Positions 1 to 12,060 of a DNA stretch of 64,000 nt are shown piece by piece. The stretch is from Apus apus. Its lineage: Eukaryota; Chordata; Aves; Apodiformes; Apodidae. A program made the position numbers and the translations under genes. The DNA lies in contig NC_067312.1 in NCBI RefSeq assembly GCF_020740795.1, forward strand, positions 60,984,405 through 61,048,404, read 5' to 3'. The notes beneath the pieces are model-generated. The model was not told where the DNA came from. It did no database searches and was given only the letters and a program-made list of their open reading frames with translations. Numbering within the stretch: the stretch's first letter is position 1; each line of letters starts with the position of its first letter.

Positions 1-3000
1 TCTAAACTCTGCACAATCACCATGTTTATTTGTGTAATTTTGACATGTAGGTTCTCAGATACACTTGTAAATTAACTTTATGCATTCAACTGTACTGTTA
101 ATTCAGCAAAAATATTGCTCTGATTTAGGAGTCTTTAGACGTGCTAATAATGCTTTTAAAAAATGCCTTTGATAACACCATTTACAAAGTGGAATAATAA
201 CATGCACTCAAGTGATGCCTGTCATATAGCCATCTGTATTTTTTCCTCCTTTTTCAATGCAAACATATGGGAAATGCATGACACTTCTAAAAAATATCCT
301 ACAGAATAGTAAATCACCTCTTACAAATCATGAACCATGGGAAGATACACAATTTCTGTTACATAGGAAGTTTAGTTAAGCAATAAGAATGAATCAGTAC
401 ATTTACGGAGTAAAAAATCGCAATAAACTTAACTGAAATTAAATGCCTAGAGTTCATTTTTAAGAATATAAACAAAATTAAAGGCTATGAAGCTATTTTC
501 TTGCAGGAGGCATTGCTACAGGAATTAGTGGATGATTATTTCACCTTCTCTGATAGTTAATTAAACTTTCAAATTCCCATTTACACTTAAATAGCATACC
601 AATGTGCTATAAAGCAACTGCATATATTTATTGTGTTGAAAATAGACCACACTGCTTCTTCTGACTCAGCTTTTACGTGACTTAACAGGATTATTAACAT
701 ATACGGGCACTTATATAAGATTATATTTTTCCTCAAAAGTTGAAGCAGCACTCTGGCATCACACGTCATTACCAATCTATCAACACTATCAAGCGCACGT
801 ACACAGTACCCAGATTTAGTATCTGTAACAGTTTACATACAAGTAAAGGGAATATTTTATTGAAAGATTAAAGTTATTCCTTCTCTTCTCATTTTTTCTC
901 CCCTCATGAAACACAAATACTGTGTAACAGCATATATTGTAAGAAAACCTGAGAAAACACCAGTGGTTGTTATGCTAACTTTACAACATAAATTAATACT
1001 GCACACACAGAGGACTGCTTGCAGTAGGATTTGTGATGACCCACAAGTGACTGAGCAATGCCCAAAAACCATAAATAATACTCAGTTAAAAATCTTGTTT
1101 TTTCCTGAAAACATTCCTCAGAATTTCTACTACTGCAGTAAATTCCTGCAGATGCACACTCAAGATCTGTGATAACATGGCATTGAGCATTTATTGCTTT
1201 TGTGTCACCAACAGGCTTTTTCCCTAACAGCACACCAAGTAGCTAGAAGAGTGAACTCTGACTCACACAAGAACACAATTACAAAATGTTATGTTGTTCT
1301 CTGAGTGTCACACCACAGTATCAAATTCTTGTCCTATACGAAATCAGCTGTGGGGCCTATCCATTTTGTTTTCCATGCTAACAGCTTAAAAACTATACTG
1401 AGCTATTCTCCAATTTAAATGTTTGGCTTTAGCTTCTGAAAGCAACTTAAACACCTAAGTCAGCTGAGAAAACCTTAAGAAGTGATCAAATAACCAACAG
1501 TGATTCAAAGTTTATCATCACTGACCATTTGGGTTTGGCAGACAAATAGAATACATAATTAAGTGGTACCCTTAAGAATAAAACAGCATGAAGTCAACTG
1601 CACATACTTAATTTGCATCAGCTCTTTGTCATCTCAAATACCAACTACAAGTAGGATAGTTTTCCACAATTTTTTTTTAAATAGTACTTAAACACGAAAA
1701 CCTTCAAAATTTAAATATCCATTACATTATTTAATTCAAATTCTCCACCATAAGCTACTGCAAATGCTAGCATTTTCTCCACAACTACCATAGTCAACAT
1801 TAAGTCTCAAACACATAATATTTAGAAGCACTGTGTTCCTTCAGGACACTTACCTAATTTGCATTATCCAAAATGCAAACTATCTACCATACTCCCATGT
1901 TTCTGTTTCACATCTTAACCAATTGAGTACTTGTCAGAAAGCTGTTAAATTTCTTTCACGTTTTTCCATATTAAAAACCAGCCAAAACCATGACTCAGTG
2001 CCCATGAGGAATCACCAGGTGATGCTGAAGATAATGCTTTCTATGCTTTCGTACTAAATTCAGACTACCACCATTATCAACGTTGATTCCAAATACTCTT
2101 AAAGCACATTCATTAGGATGTTTTACAGCAAAAAAATCTACTCTGTAGTTTAGGAAATCAAGGGATTCACTTAAAGACACCTGCCCCCAACCATCACCAT
2201 CCTGATAATGTTCACGGTAACAACCAAATTTCACAATACTCCTTCCTATTACGTATGTACCCTAAGTCACTGATGCATTTACTTCTACGCCAAGTCATCC
2301 TGCAGAATGCTGTGCTCAATGACAAGCATACCCTAGTTATATTCCTAATGAAGAGGATGGAGAGGATACACTTCAAAAGTAGCTTGCATCATAATCTTCA
2401 TCAAAACTTCAGTTTTTTCAAAAATTGCTGCTTCCCTTGTGTCTTCAAAAGCAAACACCTCTGTGTTCTTTTCATCCTACTTGTTTCTCTGTCCCTCCAT
2501 TCCTCATTGTACCCATGCTCTTCATAGCAAATGCAGTTCATTTAGAGTTCTTTAGGAAGCTGGTGTTTTAATACTAAATGGTGATGAGAAGCTGAGGAAA
2601 TACTATCCATCAGGTTCTACTACAAAAATAAACATGGAGATGTCTATTCTGGAAATCATTTTTTTAGATGACTCATCTGAGAATCTGTCAAAAAGTGAAG
2701 GCACTAGAGCAGAGGTTACGAAACACACTGACAAAATAAACAGCAATAATGAGCAGCACCCTACAAGCATTTTAAAAGAACTCAAGGTTAAAAAGCTGGA
2801 TAAAGAATTACATTGGGTTAAGTCTCATTTATGAGTTCATTGGCACCTCAGGACTAGAAATGGCAAACATGAAACAACCTTAAGAAAAACAAATCTGCAA
2901 CAAATAAAACCATTAATGTAAGCAGAAACTATAATTAAAAATTCAGTTAGTGAACACTTGCAAATACATATGAGTTGCATGAGAAGAATTGGTAAAGATT

Positions 3001-3960
3001 TTGAAAAATAAATCCTGCTTTTAAGAACTATTTAAGACCTCGGAAAAATTCAACAGACATGGAAGTGAGGGTGCTGCAGTTGCCAAAAATCAGGCTGGGC
3101 TTTCCAAAAGACTTTTAACAAAGTCTCTTATCAAAAGGTTGCTAGGAAACTAAACAGCCATAGGACAAGGAAAGGTCCTTATTTGAATCATCTGAAACAC
3201 ATTACCCAAGGTATAAAACTCTGGCTTGCTCGCACCTCAAATACTATGTGTAAAAGAGGAAGGTAGAAGCCACAATCAAAATAAACAAAAAGGTAATTCA
3301 TCCCACCCGAGGTCTGGAGGCTCGAAGTGGCTTCTTGCCAGCCAGATGATGCAGACTGAAGAACTTACATGGATTAATGGGAGACTGCAGAAAATTCACA
3401 GCAGAAAATAAAAAAATCTACCAGGACATATTAAATAAAAGCAAAATCACATCTGGCTCAAAAAGTTTCCTGAGCTAAAACTCACTGGAGAAAAAGCAAG
3501 TAACTAACAGGGAAATGTCATGCATCTGCCTGGTTTTCATCTTTGGGCAACAGCTATTGCCCATTACTATTATTTTTTTTACCATTAGCATTTTCAAATG
3601 CTATGACATACACAATACGTATTTTTTATTATTACTTATTTCAATGCACCTCACCAAAAATAAGCTCTTGACTGCACTGTACTACTATATATAGTAAAAT
3701 TACGTGCCTTTCTACTTGCTTTAGCCATAGACAGGAACAGATTAAATCAATACAGGCACTGGAGATTTTTTTCTTCAGCTGCTTTGGACAAACTTTTCAG
3801 TCCAGGAACAACTGGCATACTGCACACTCTCTTCAGTAAAAGCACATATACTTACAGGTTTCTCCAGGTTACAAGGTATTTCCATAAGATTTAAAATCAT
3901 TGCCTGCTCTAAAAAGATACTTGAGTTCACATGAAGTTATATTAACACCTCCATTCACAC
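1..3960 (-). other. Presumed DTWD2 intron 1, no gene seen
   Basis: This is AT-rich DNA lying downstream of the DTWD2 exon 1 donor on the minus strand, so it is inferred to be intron. I found no exon with recognisable DTWD2 sequence and no clear repeat. Short open frames at 1995-2234 (minus) and 2634-2834 (plus) match no family I know and lack support from splice sites. Confidence 0.5.
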
Positions 3961-3962
3961 AA

Positions 3963-4560
3963 CCAGAGAATCGTCATGGTTGGAAGGGAGACTGAGTCCA
4001 ACCACCACACACACACAGAATATTAGGGGTTGGAAGGGACCTCTGAAGATCATCAACACAAAAAAAGCCCACAAACAACCACACACTCCACCAGAAAACA
4101 CCCACACACCAAAAAAAAAAAAAAAAAAAAAAAAAAAAGAAAACAAATAAACAAACAAAAACCAAAACACTCCAACCTCGGCCACTGGAGCATGCCCTGA
4201 AGTGCCACATTTACACATTTCTTGTATGCCTCCAAGAATGGTGACTCAACCACCTCCCTGGGCAGCCTGTTCTAGTGCTTGACCACTCTTTCCTAATACC
4301 CAATCTAAACCTCCCCTGCCACCACTTCAGGCCATTTCCTCTAGTTCTGTTACTTACCTGGGAGAAGAGGCCAACACCCACCTCCCTACAATGTCCCTTC
4401 AGGTAGTTGTAGAGAGCAATGAGGTCTCCCCTCAGCCTCCTCCTCTCCAAACTAAACATCCCCAGTTCCCTCAGCTGCTCCTCTTATGTTCTCTAGACCC
4501 TTCACCAGCTTCGTAGCTCTCCTCGGTACATGCTCCAGCACCTCTTTCCTTAGGGCTTGA
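3963..4560 (-). mobile_element. CR1 LINE 3' fragments, nested, interrupted by poly(A)
   Basis: Two short CR1 3' ends on the minus strand (about 3963-4005 and 4018-4055) each show the reverse complement of the GAGTCCAACC / GGTTGGAAGGG block. They are followed at about 4165-4560 by the reverse complement of the end of CR1 ORF2, recognisable from the cctccctgggcagcctgttc segment. A/C-rich DNA and an uninterrupted A28 run lie between them. The arrangement suggests one CR1 landed in or beside another. Confidence 0.8.
4111..4138 (+). repeat. Poly(A) tract, 28 bp
   Basis: There are twenty-eight consecutive A residues on the plus strand, followed by A-rich sequence with AAAC units to about 4165. The tract is embedded in minus-strand CR1 sequence. 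CR1 does not end in poly(A), so the run has another origin, either microsatellite growth or a separate retroposition. Confidence 0.9.
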
Positions 4561-4784
4561 ATGGTTTCAAAATTAGCTATTAAGTTGTCAGTTTATTGTT
4601 AACAACGCAGCAAAGACTGAGCAGACGTACTAAGGTCTCATGGACTACACTGCACAGCACTATGGAGACACCGCACCTTCCCCACTCCACCCACAAACTC
4701 CAGGGAATATCTTTCACCCTGTCCCAGTACCACAGAGGCAGTCTTTGCTTGGACAGTGGCTTGGGCACGAATCTAGTACAACCA

Positions 4785-5010
4785 AATCACAGAATGACAG
4801 AATCACAAAATACTAGGGGTTGGAAGAGACCTCCGAAGATCATCGAGTCCAACCCCCCCCCTGCCAGAGCACGACCAAAAATCACTAGGGCAGATCACTC
4901 AGAAAGGCATCCAGACGGGTCTTGAAAGTCTCCAGAGAAGGCGACTCCACAACCCCTCTGGGGAGCCTGTTCCAGTGCTCTGTAGCCCTCACACTAAAGC
5001 GCACGCCTAG
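4785..5010 (-). mobile_element. CR1 LINE 3' fragment next to the DTWD2 CpG island
   Basis: This begins with a degenerate copy of the 8-bp tail (aatcacag/aatgacag/aatcacaa) and continues with the reverse complements of the GGTTGGAAGAGACCTC and GACTCCACAACC blocks, so it is a 5'-truncated CR1 in minus orientation. It ends about 80 bp before the CpG island, inside the presumed first intron of DTWD2 and in the same orientation as the gene. Confidence 0.88.
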
Positions 5011-5546
5011 TGAGAGCCAGAGACTTACCGAAAATAAACAAGCAAAACTTTACAGCAGCTCCCCACCAGCCTCTGCAGCTACCTTGAACCCCCCCAGCCC
5101 CAGGCTGCCCACCACCCTCACCGCCCGCCGCTGCCGACGCGGCCGCCCCGCCCCACCGCCGGGAATGGCGGCTTCCTGGGGTGAAAAGGCCGACGGGTGG
5201 CCCGACACTGATCCCCCCACCCCGCCCCATGAGGCACGTAAGAAGCTGTCGCACAGACACCGCCTGTCGCACAGTGAGACAAGGGCCACCTCGGTTCACC
5301 TCCAGCTACCCCGCGCGTGTCCGTGTCAGACGGGGCTCCCCCCGCCACCACGCCCCGTCTGCCGTGCGCCTCAGCAACCAAGCCCCGCTTGCTCCGCGCT
5401 CCGCACCACCTGCCGCCCCCGCCCCGCCGCTACCACGACGCGCCCCCTCGGGACCTCAGCGCAGCCTCCCGAAGACCGGGGCGGGGCGAAGTCCGGCCGG
5501 AACCGTCAGCCCCGCCGCGGCTGCATGGCCATGCCCTGCGCGTCAC

Positions 5547-5683
5547 CTGCAGCGCCCGCACTCCGGCCGCCTCTCGCAGCGCTCCACCGGCAGCTCCCAC
5601 AGGCCCGCACAGCCCTCGCCCTCCTCGCCCGCGGCCGGGGCCGGGGCCGGCGCGCTGCCGGCGCCCTCGCTGCCCTGCTCCAT
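5547..5683 (-). CDS. DTWD2: DTWD2 first coding exon (partial gene, rest off the left edge)
   Basis: DTWD2 belongs to the DTW-domain family, which adds the 3-amino-3-carboxypropyl group to uridine in the D-loop of cytoplasmic tRNAs (known of the family). Read on the minus strand from an ATG at 5683-5681, the frame gives 45 codons plus 2 bases: a Ser/Ala/Pro/Gly/Glu-rich start, then GLWELPVERCERRPECGRC at residues 27-45. The GLWELPVE and ERRPEC segments match the conserved block ahead of the DTW domain in vertebrate DTWD2. The exon stops at CTGCAG|GTGACG, a usable donor at 5546/5545, leaving phase 2. The next in-frame codon after the donor is a stop, so the exon is only visible if the splice is recognised. 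The start context is strong (G at -3, G at +4). The CxxC pair (ECGRC) fits a cysteine cluster continued in exon 2. I searched the minus strand of 1-5546 for exon 2 and did not find it. The DMXL1 neighbour agrees with vertebrate synteny. Confidence 0.88.
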
Positions 5684-5752
5684 GCCGGCGCGGCGGGAGG
5701 CACCGAGCGCCGCCAGGAGGCGCCGGCGGCCGGGACAGGCAGCGGCTCCCGC

Positions 5753-5760
5753 TCACGTGA
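5753..5760. promoter_or_regulatory. Palindromic E-box TCACGTGA
   Basis: The palindrome TCACGTGA lies 70 bp upstream of the DTWD2 start codon. It carries the CACGTG core bound by USF, MYC/MAX and MiT/TFE bHLH-zip factors (family knowledge). Whether it lies in the promoter or in the 5'UTR is unknown. Confidence 0.45.
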
Positions 5761-5820
5761 GGCCGGCCCGCCCTTCCCGGGGCTTTGCCCAACCGGGGCG
5801 CGGGGATCCTGGCGGGGGCG

Positions 5821-5845
5821 CCAATTGGGGCGCGGGGCGGGGCGG
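5821..5845 (-). promoter_or_regulatory. CCAAT box and GC boxes of the DTWD2 promoter
   Basis: CCAATTGG at 5821-5828 is self-complementary and so gives a CCAAT box on either strand. Two overlapping GGGGCGGGG-type Sp1/KLF sites follow at about 5831-5845. Their position 140-160 bp upstream of the DTWD2 start codon fits a TATA-less CpG-island promoter firing leftwards. Confidence 0.5.
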
Positions 5846-6260
5846 CGCGGCAGGGGGCGCTGGTGGGACGCGGCGCGGCCGGAGCCGCTTCTCCCCGCGC
5901 GGGGCTCTCCCGCCGGTCCGGCGGCGCGGCCGGGCCTGAGGCCCGGGGAGGGCGAAGCTGGCGCTGCCCTTACGCGGGAGGGTGTCGGTGCCTGCCGGCG
6001 GCGAGGTCGGAGCTAGCGGCCCGCCTGCCTCAGCGGGGGAGCCGGGCCTAGCGCCTCTTGGCAGGCCTCAGCCTTTCCTGCCACACCGCCCGGCCCCGGC
6101 GGCAGGCGCTGCCTTCTCTCGCGTCTCCTTCGGCGCGAGTTGCGGCTCAGCCCGTGGGTCTGGTTCCCGGCCTCTGCCTGCCCTTCTTCCCGGCTGCCTG
6201 CCAGGGCTTGGAGCTGGCGGCCTCCTGCGTAGCTCGCATAGCTGTAGCGAACGGTCTCCT

Positions 6261-9200
6261 GGTGCTAGCGACAGTTAGGGCGGAGATGGATGCTGGTTAA
6301 AACACAAACAAACAAACAAAACAAACCCAGCTCATTAAAAATAGACCTGACCGCTTTAATTGATACTTTATTTGAAGTGCTTTAGAGTAGACGTTTGGGC
6401 CTTCCCATGTCTGTAGGTATCCTTTACGTCCTTTCTTGAGTTCACAGAACTCTAGGAGAGGTGATGGCATAAGCTGCACTGGTAGGAGGGTGGCAAAGTG
6501 ACAGATAAGCTCTGACTGTCTTTTAACCTCAGTAGTACTTGCTCTCACGAAATAAACTGTAGACCAGGATTTAGAAGCAAGTTAGCTCTGCAAGTTAGCT
6601 CTGCTGATTAAATCAGATATTATAATAATATATCTGAGTCTATGTTTTATATAGAGATAGAAAAATCACCTCCGAGATAGTTGCAGCTTAACTTCAGAAA
6701 TCTACTGAAACACAGTAACTAGTGATTCTCCATGCAAGAGATCTCCTTTGCTCCAAAATAAAATTTATCGTGTTTACTTGTTCAGAGCACTTTGATGTAA
6801 TTAAGGCCTGCTGGAACTAGATATACACACAAAAAGAAGCTGATAGGTTTTGCATTTTTGTACTGTAATTTTGTATTTGTAACTCAAGGTACAAACTGAT
6901 TCATTTTCTTGCATAGCTGCTAGAATGCATTTTACTGGCAAAAAAAGCCAGATGAGTGATTCTGAAGCTGGATGTAGAATTACACAGTGTAAATGTAACA
7001 AAACAAAAACAACAACAACAACAAAAGCTAAGGAAAAAAAAATACCACAATGCAAATTTTTAATTACAAAGTGTTTTATTGCTAGTATTATGTCACCCAA
7101 TTTAGGATGGGGGCACCAATAGAGGAGGGGAAACTTTCCTGAAAGCCTTGACGCAAGATGAGTTGATATAAACTACAAAGCTTGTTTAGACTGATTGTTA
7201 GAAGTAACACAGTTGTAGCAGACAGGGGGAATACTGGTGACTTAATCAAGGGTCACCTTCATGCCTTCACCTCATTGAAAAAGAGTCCCTGTGTAGTGCT
7301 ACTGACAGGAACCTGAATGTGCCTTCACAGCGTCCTACAAGAGTCCTCGAAGGGTGAGGTTTTATCTGATCTGGTAAGAATAATCAGCTTCAGTCATAGG
7401 CTTTAAACTGTTATAAACAGTTCTGGTCTGGCTACAGAGAAAAAGAAAATTGATCTGCAGATAGAAGCCTAAGATAAATGTAATAACAACACGACATGAA
7501 GTAATTTTATTGTCAAGGGGAATAGGCATAGGCAAATGTAACAGGGAATAGCTATAGACTGAATAGAGAGTGATACAGCTTTTCTCTGTATATATGCATC
7601 TGAAGAGCAAAGTGAACAGTGAAAACTGAAAGCAAAATTGGCATGAGTGCAGGTTAGCATAAACTGCCCATGACTAAAATGTAGGCTTCAAGATAGAGGG
7701 TTGCTATTATCAGAACATTGCTATTCTGGACTACCAACAAAAGGAGAAGGGATTAAAAGCCAGCTCAACCCCAGCATTTTTTGGAACAGAGCTAATGTTT
7801 GCTATATGCATGTTGTTCCAGAGTTTAACAGAGCATCACCTTCCCTCACTACAGGCCAGCAAAATACAAATCTGACACTAAATACTTGTTTTAAAAAATG
7901 GGAAGCATGTTTTCTAGGCCAAAAACTCTTAAACAACAGCACAAGTTTAAGAGGGAAAATGCCTGACTAATGAAGATGGTGGCAAAAATTGAAATAGTTT
8001 TTATGGCAGATCTTGATAATCTTCTGCAGACTAATAGGTAGATACATGTATACTACCTTTTTAATGTGTAATATCTTGAGTATTTGATGTGCATACTTAA
8101 AGTTAACACCTCCACCATTGTATTGGAAACCTGAGGAAGTCCCAAAATCTCTCTGAACCAGTGTTTGCAATTTGTAAATTTACTGACCTAAGTGATGGCA
8201 TGAGCAGGAGCTTCTTACTTGCATTTAATGTTCTATAATGTACTGCACGGTTCCCTTTTGGGGATCATGTGTTTAGTGACTAGTTGTAGACTCACCATAG
8301 TATGGGAAGTCCATTAAATTTTATGGAAAGTACCATGTCTCCCTCTCTCCTGCATCCTTACATAACCGGTTTTTATTTCAGGATTAGCCCTTACTATGAA
8401 AGAACAAGTTACATTTCTTGCTGCTTCAAGTTGTCCCCTCCCCTGCCCTGAGAAATTCAAATTTAATGTATCTTTGTTTTAAAAGTTGTGAAGAAGCTGT
8501 CAGGATGGCAGTTCTCAAACAAACATATTCAAATGGCAGCTGTAGTTTCCCATCAGCTTTAGTCAATATAATTCAAAGGGCCATGTTTCTACTCCTTGGT
8601 CTGACTCATGGTTTCAAATATCAATGTAAGTAATTTGAAATCCTGCTGGGTTTATGACCTTTTTTTTCTTTGCAAAAGCTATAGTCTTGTACAGAATGTG
8701 CTTTCATGGCAGCTCACAAATGTTTAATCTTGGCCATATATTCAGGGAATTGATCCAAAAGCCAGGGGTTAGGCTGGATGAACTGCCTGAACAGGCTCAC
8801 TGCACAGTCACTGGTGTCAGCATGAGGTGTAGGCGGCATAAGTGGAGTCAAAGCTGGGAGCATGGAAGCAGTGATGAGCCAAGCTGCTGTCTCAGTGCAC
8901 CACAAGTGAGCTTGGGGAACTGACTAGCACTGAGGACTGTGAACCAAGGGGAAACAGACAAGCTGGGAAGATGCTCATACAGAGGCTGCAATGAAAAAGT
9001 AGAGATGATGGGTTTGTTTGCTCTGTATTTCTGCCTCACTTCCTCACAACAGAAGACAGACATCTTGCTATTTGTACAGAAGAATGGTATTAAAACATCT
9101 TCTAAGCAGGTGTGTGTCAACAGAAGCCCATGTGCACATACAGAAGCCAGTATATTGGATAAGGAGGTTCATGAGCAATGTTGGTAAATACCATTATAGA

Positions 9201-11615
9201 TGGCAATACAGCTCAAGTTTGGAAGTGTCTGAACTCAAAACCAGGAAAAAGTAGGATCTGGGGAAAAAATTGTTTTCTGTTTGATGCAGGCATGTGCTGA
9301 CCTGGTTTGTCAGCCTACTTGTTTCCAGAGGCAGGCCTGTTTGATGCAAAAAAGAATGTTTTAGTGAGACAAGGCCAGAACAGTACCATTCCAACCTCCC
9401 ACCAAGGACTTCATGACTTCCACATGCACAGTGATGCTGTGAGGATCAAGTGCAAAAGTTGTCTGTGACTGTTCTGAAGGTGCCATACTATAATTGATTT
9501 ACAACACAAAAGCTGGGAGTAAAACATCCTATCTTGTTTGCCCAGGCGGCTGCAGATTGCAGATAAGAAAAAAGAGGGGTGGGAAAAAAAAAAACCTCAA
9601 CAAACAAAAAAACAACCAAAACAAAACATCTAAAAAAAAACAATAACAAAACACTCAAAAACCAGTGAAAAGGATTTAGCCATCTAGTAGTGAAAAATAG
9701 TGTTGCCTTCTGTTGAACCTGTGGGCTTCAGACATTACCCATTCTATCTGAAGGACTGGGACTTGTCTGCCATTCATGGTAACTCACTGCTTTGTAAAAA
9801 CTGACAGCAAATGGTTGTGAAAAACACAAAGGTAATTTCTGATATTTTAGTCGATACTGGGTTGTTAGAAATGTCCTTTACATAAACTAGAAAAACAGCA
9901 GTAGTCACAGAAACACCCTTCATTGTTGCTTAATCTTCATCTGCATTTTTTCTGTTGACATAAGAACTAAAATTTGTGCAATCATGTCCTAAATGTCTTG
10001 CAGCAGTGATTCTGCCTTTATTCTGCCTGATGAAAATTCTTCTGCAGAACTGTTGTTCTTCAACATCTCTCTTATTCATTGTTTGCCAAAAGAGAGCTAT
10101 TTTCTATAAAATTGTTTCTCAGAATCACAGGATAATCGTGTTCATCCATTAAAACTTTTTTTCTCCACAGCCTTGAGATACCCTGGAAGGAAGAGCTGTT
10201 AAGATGTATTTCCATGTGAGGAAATAGCTCAAAATAACTCTACCATTCCAACTGTCTCCTGATAACTGCTGTATATATACTTCTAGTTTTGGTTATAGCT
10301 ACACAAATGAGTTACCGTGAAATAATGAGGGTGTGACTCTGCAAGGTAACTACTACAACCACAAAACTGCCAGTGTGCATGTTTTCACATTCTATTAATA
10401 CCAGGAAATGTTCTTCCCCTTTCTCCCTTTCACTTAGGGATAATTACCTGCCATTTTGAATAAGTAACAGCATAGAACCATATTTTGCTACTCAGTCTTC
10501 TAACACTGAAACATTTTTGGGAATCTGGATTGGAACTGATTTCAACTAAGTTACATGAAGGTACCTTCATCATAGTATTTTTCTTCTAAGATGGAGAATA
10601 TGAGGTCAGAACAAATATTGATACAGACGGCAGCTTTGTTTTTGAAGTTGAACCCAGGTTAGTTTAAGTGGCTTAGATAGTTTAGTTCCATTTTGAAGAG
10701 AGAATCCCTTAGGAGGCTGAAGATTGGACTGCAACTACATACTTCTGCAGGCATCATTCATCACTTGCAAATACATCTTACCTAACACAGGTATGCTAGC
10801 AGAGCCCAAAGCCTCTGGCATAGATACAGTTCGGCAGCAGATATTACTGAGAAGCAGCTTTTAAACATTTTGGTTGCATTGTTACTACAAAATGTACTGA
10901 TTAGACAGAAATATTGCTATTCAGAATGAATTTAATGAACACTGCAGTGCTTGCAAGACTGTTTGCAGTCTACCTGTGCTTGGAGTTCAGCATTCTGTAT
11001 TTGGTGGACAGATGCCAGTGATGCTGCTGGTATCTGCACCTGATATAGTAGCCCCTTTTAATGGTGGGTAAGTGGTGCCTTCTAGCAAGAACTGTCAACA
11101 TATGCATATTGAGTTCTCCTAAAATAATGTTTGCTTGTTCCAGCTGAGAAACTGGTGAGTGCTGGCAGTGTAGCAGGTGTTAGATGATGCTTCTTCAGGC
11201 TTCCTCCAGTCAATTTCCATCAAGCTCAAATACGCATGTTGTTCAAGATTACATCTATTTAGCAAACTTGTAAAAGTTGCAGCATTTTTCTAAATGTGAC
11301 AAATAATTGAAAGGTGTGCATAAATTGTCACTGCTGCTGAAGGTGATTATATTGCCTTTCTTTCCACCCTCCCCATTTCCCCTGGTGCTAACTCTAGTCA
11401 TCATGTGCCCACACCATGACCCTGCGTGTTTATTTCTCTTGTTTATTCTCTGATAGACCAGCTCAATTTACCCTGCAGCTATCCAGGGACTAGTGCTGGC
11501 ACAAGTGTGCTGGAAGGAGGGATAAGGAGAAAGAAGACCATCTTTCCATTCAGATCCTTAGTGTCAGTAAAAAAGTAAAAGACCAGAAAAAAATTAAATG
11601 CTAGGGAAAAAATGC
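6261..11615. other. Intergenic DNA, no gene seen
   Basis: This is AT-rich sequence without supportable coding exons. It contains simple (AAC)n near 7007-7023, AAAC units near 6301-6327, and an A-rich low-complexity patch at about 9575-9665. A few bases at about 10120-10140 resemble a CR1 tail but are too short to call. Confidence 0.5.
9575..9665 (+). repeat. A-rich low-complexity stretch
   Basis: The stretch is made mainly of A runs broken by single C residues (AAAAC-like units). No adjoining SINE or LINE body is recognisable. Confidence 0.7.
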
Positions 11616-12060
11616 TGCTTTTTCAGGGTCTTCTCCTATGAAGACAGGCTGAGAAAGCTGAGCTTATTCAGCTTACTCAACCTGGAGAAGAGAAGGCTCT
11701 GAGGAAACCTCATAGAGGCCTTCCAGTACCTGAAGGTACCTGGAGGAAAGCTGGGGAGGGACTTTTTACAAGCGCTTGTAGTGAGAGGACAAGAGGTAAT
11801 GTATCAAAACTGGAACAAGGGAGATTTAGGTTAGACATTAGGAAGAAATTCTTTACTGTGAGAGTGATGAGACACTGGCACAGGTTGCCCAGGGAAGTTG
11901 TGAATGCCCTATCCCTGGAAGTGTTCAAGGCAAGGTTGGATGGGGCTTTGAGCAACCTGGACTATTGGGAGCTGTCCCTGCTCATGCGGTGGGCTTGGAA
12001 CTAGACGATCTTTAAGGTTCCTTCCAAACCAAATCATTCTAGGATTCTAGGATTCTATGT
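11616..12060 (+). mobile_element. CR1 LINE 3' fragment with intact 8-bp tail
   Basis: This plus-strand copy contains the end of ORF2 (region of GGAGAAGAGAAGGCTC), the TTAGACATTAGGAAGAAATTC block and the 3'UTR. It finishes with three 8-bp units, ATTCTAGG, ATTCTAGG and ATTCTATG, at about 12037-12060. The 8-bp tail in place of poly(A) is diagnostic of CR1. The 5' part of the element is missing. Confidence 0.92.

Larger units (their letters stand above)
5090..6260. promoter_or_regulatory. CpG island with DTWD2 promoter
   Basis: This stretch is very rich in C, G and CpG, unlike the AT-rich DNA on both sides. It covers the DTWD2 first coding exon and about 600 bp upstream of it (to the right, since the gene is on the minus strand). 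It contains GC boxes near 5830-5845, a CCAAT site and an E-box listed separately. The long proline/arginine-rich open frames in it on both strands follow from base composition and are not proposed as genes. The transcription start is not visible; it probably lies between about 5690 and 5850. Confidence 0.85.

Noticed and set aside
3955..4253. Phe-rich minus-strand frames of 66-87 codons
   Set aside because: They are the translation of the A28 run and adjoining A/C-rich DNA.
1..5546. Search for DTWD2 exon 2 on the minus strand
   Set aside because: No segment encoding the expected Cys-rich continuation could be found, so the exon is assumed to be beyond the left edge.
5430..5792. A 120-codon minus-strand frame covering the DTWD2 exon
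   Set aside because: It is out of frame with the DTWD2 exon, composition-driven, and crosses the splice donor. At most its start could act as an upstream ATG if the transcript begins beyond 5792.
4922..6016. A 364-codon plus-strand frame and several overlapping frames in the left CpG island
   Set aside because: Pro/Arg/Ala-rich composition with open frames on both strands is expected in GC-rich DNA without stops. The frame begins inside a CR1 copy and has no domain. The real coding exon here is the short minus-strand DTWD2 exon.
10120..10140. CR1-tail-like agaatcacagg
   Set aside because: Too short, with no CR1 body next to it.
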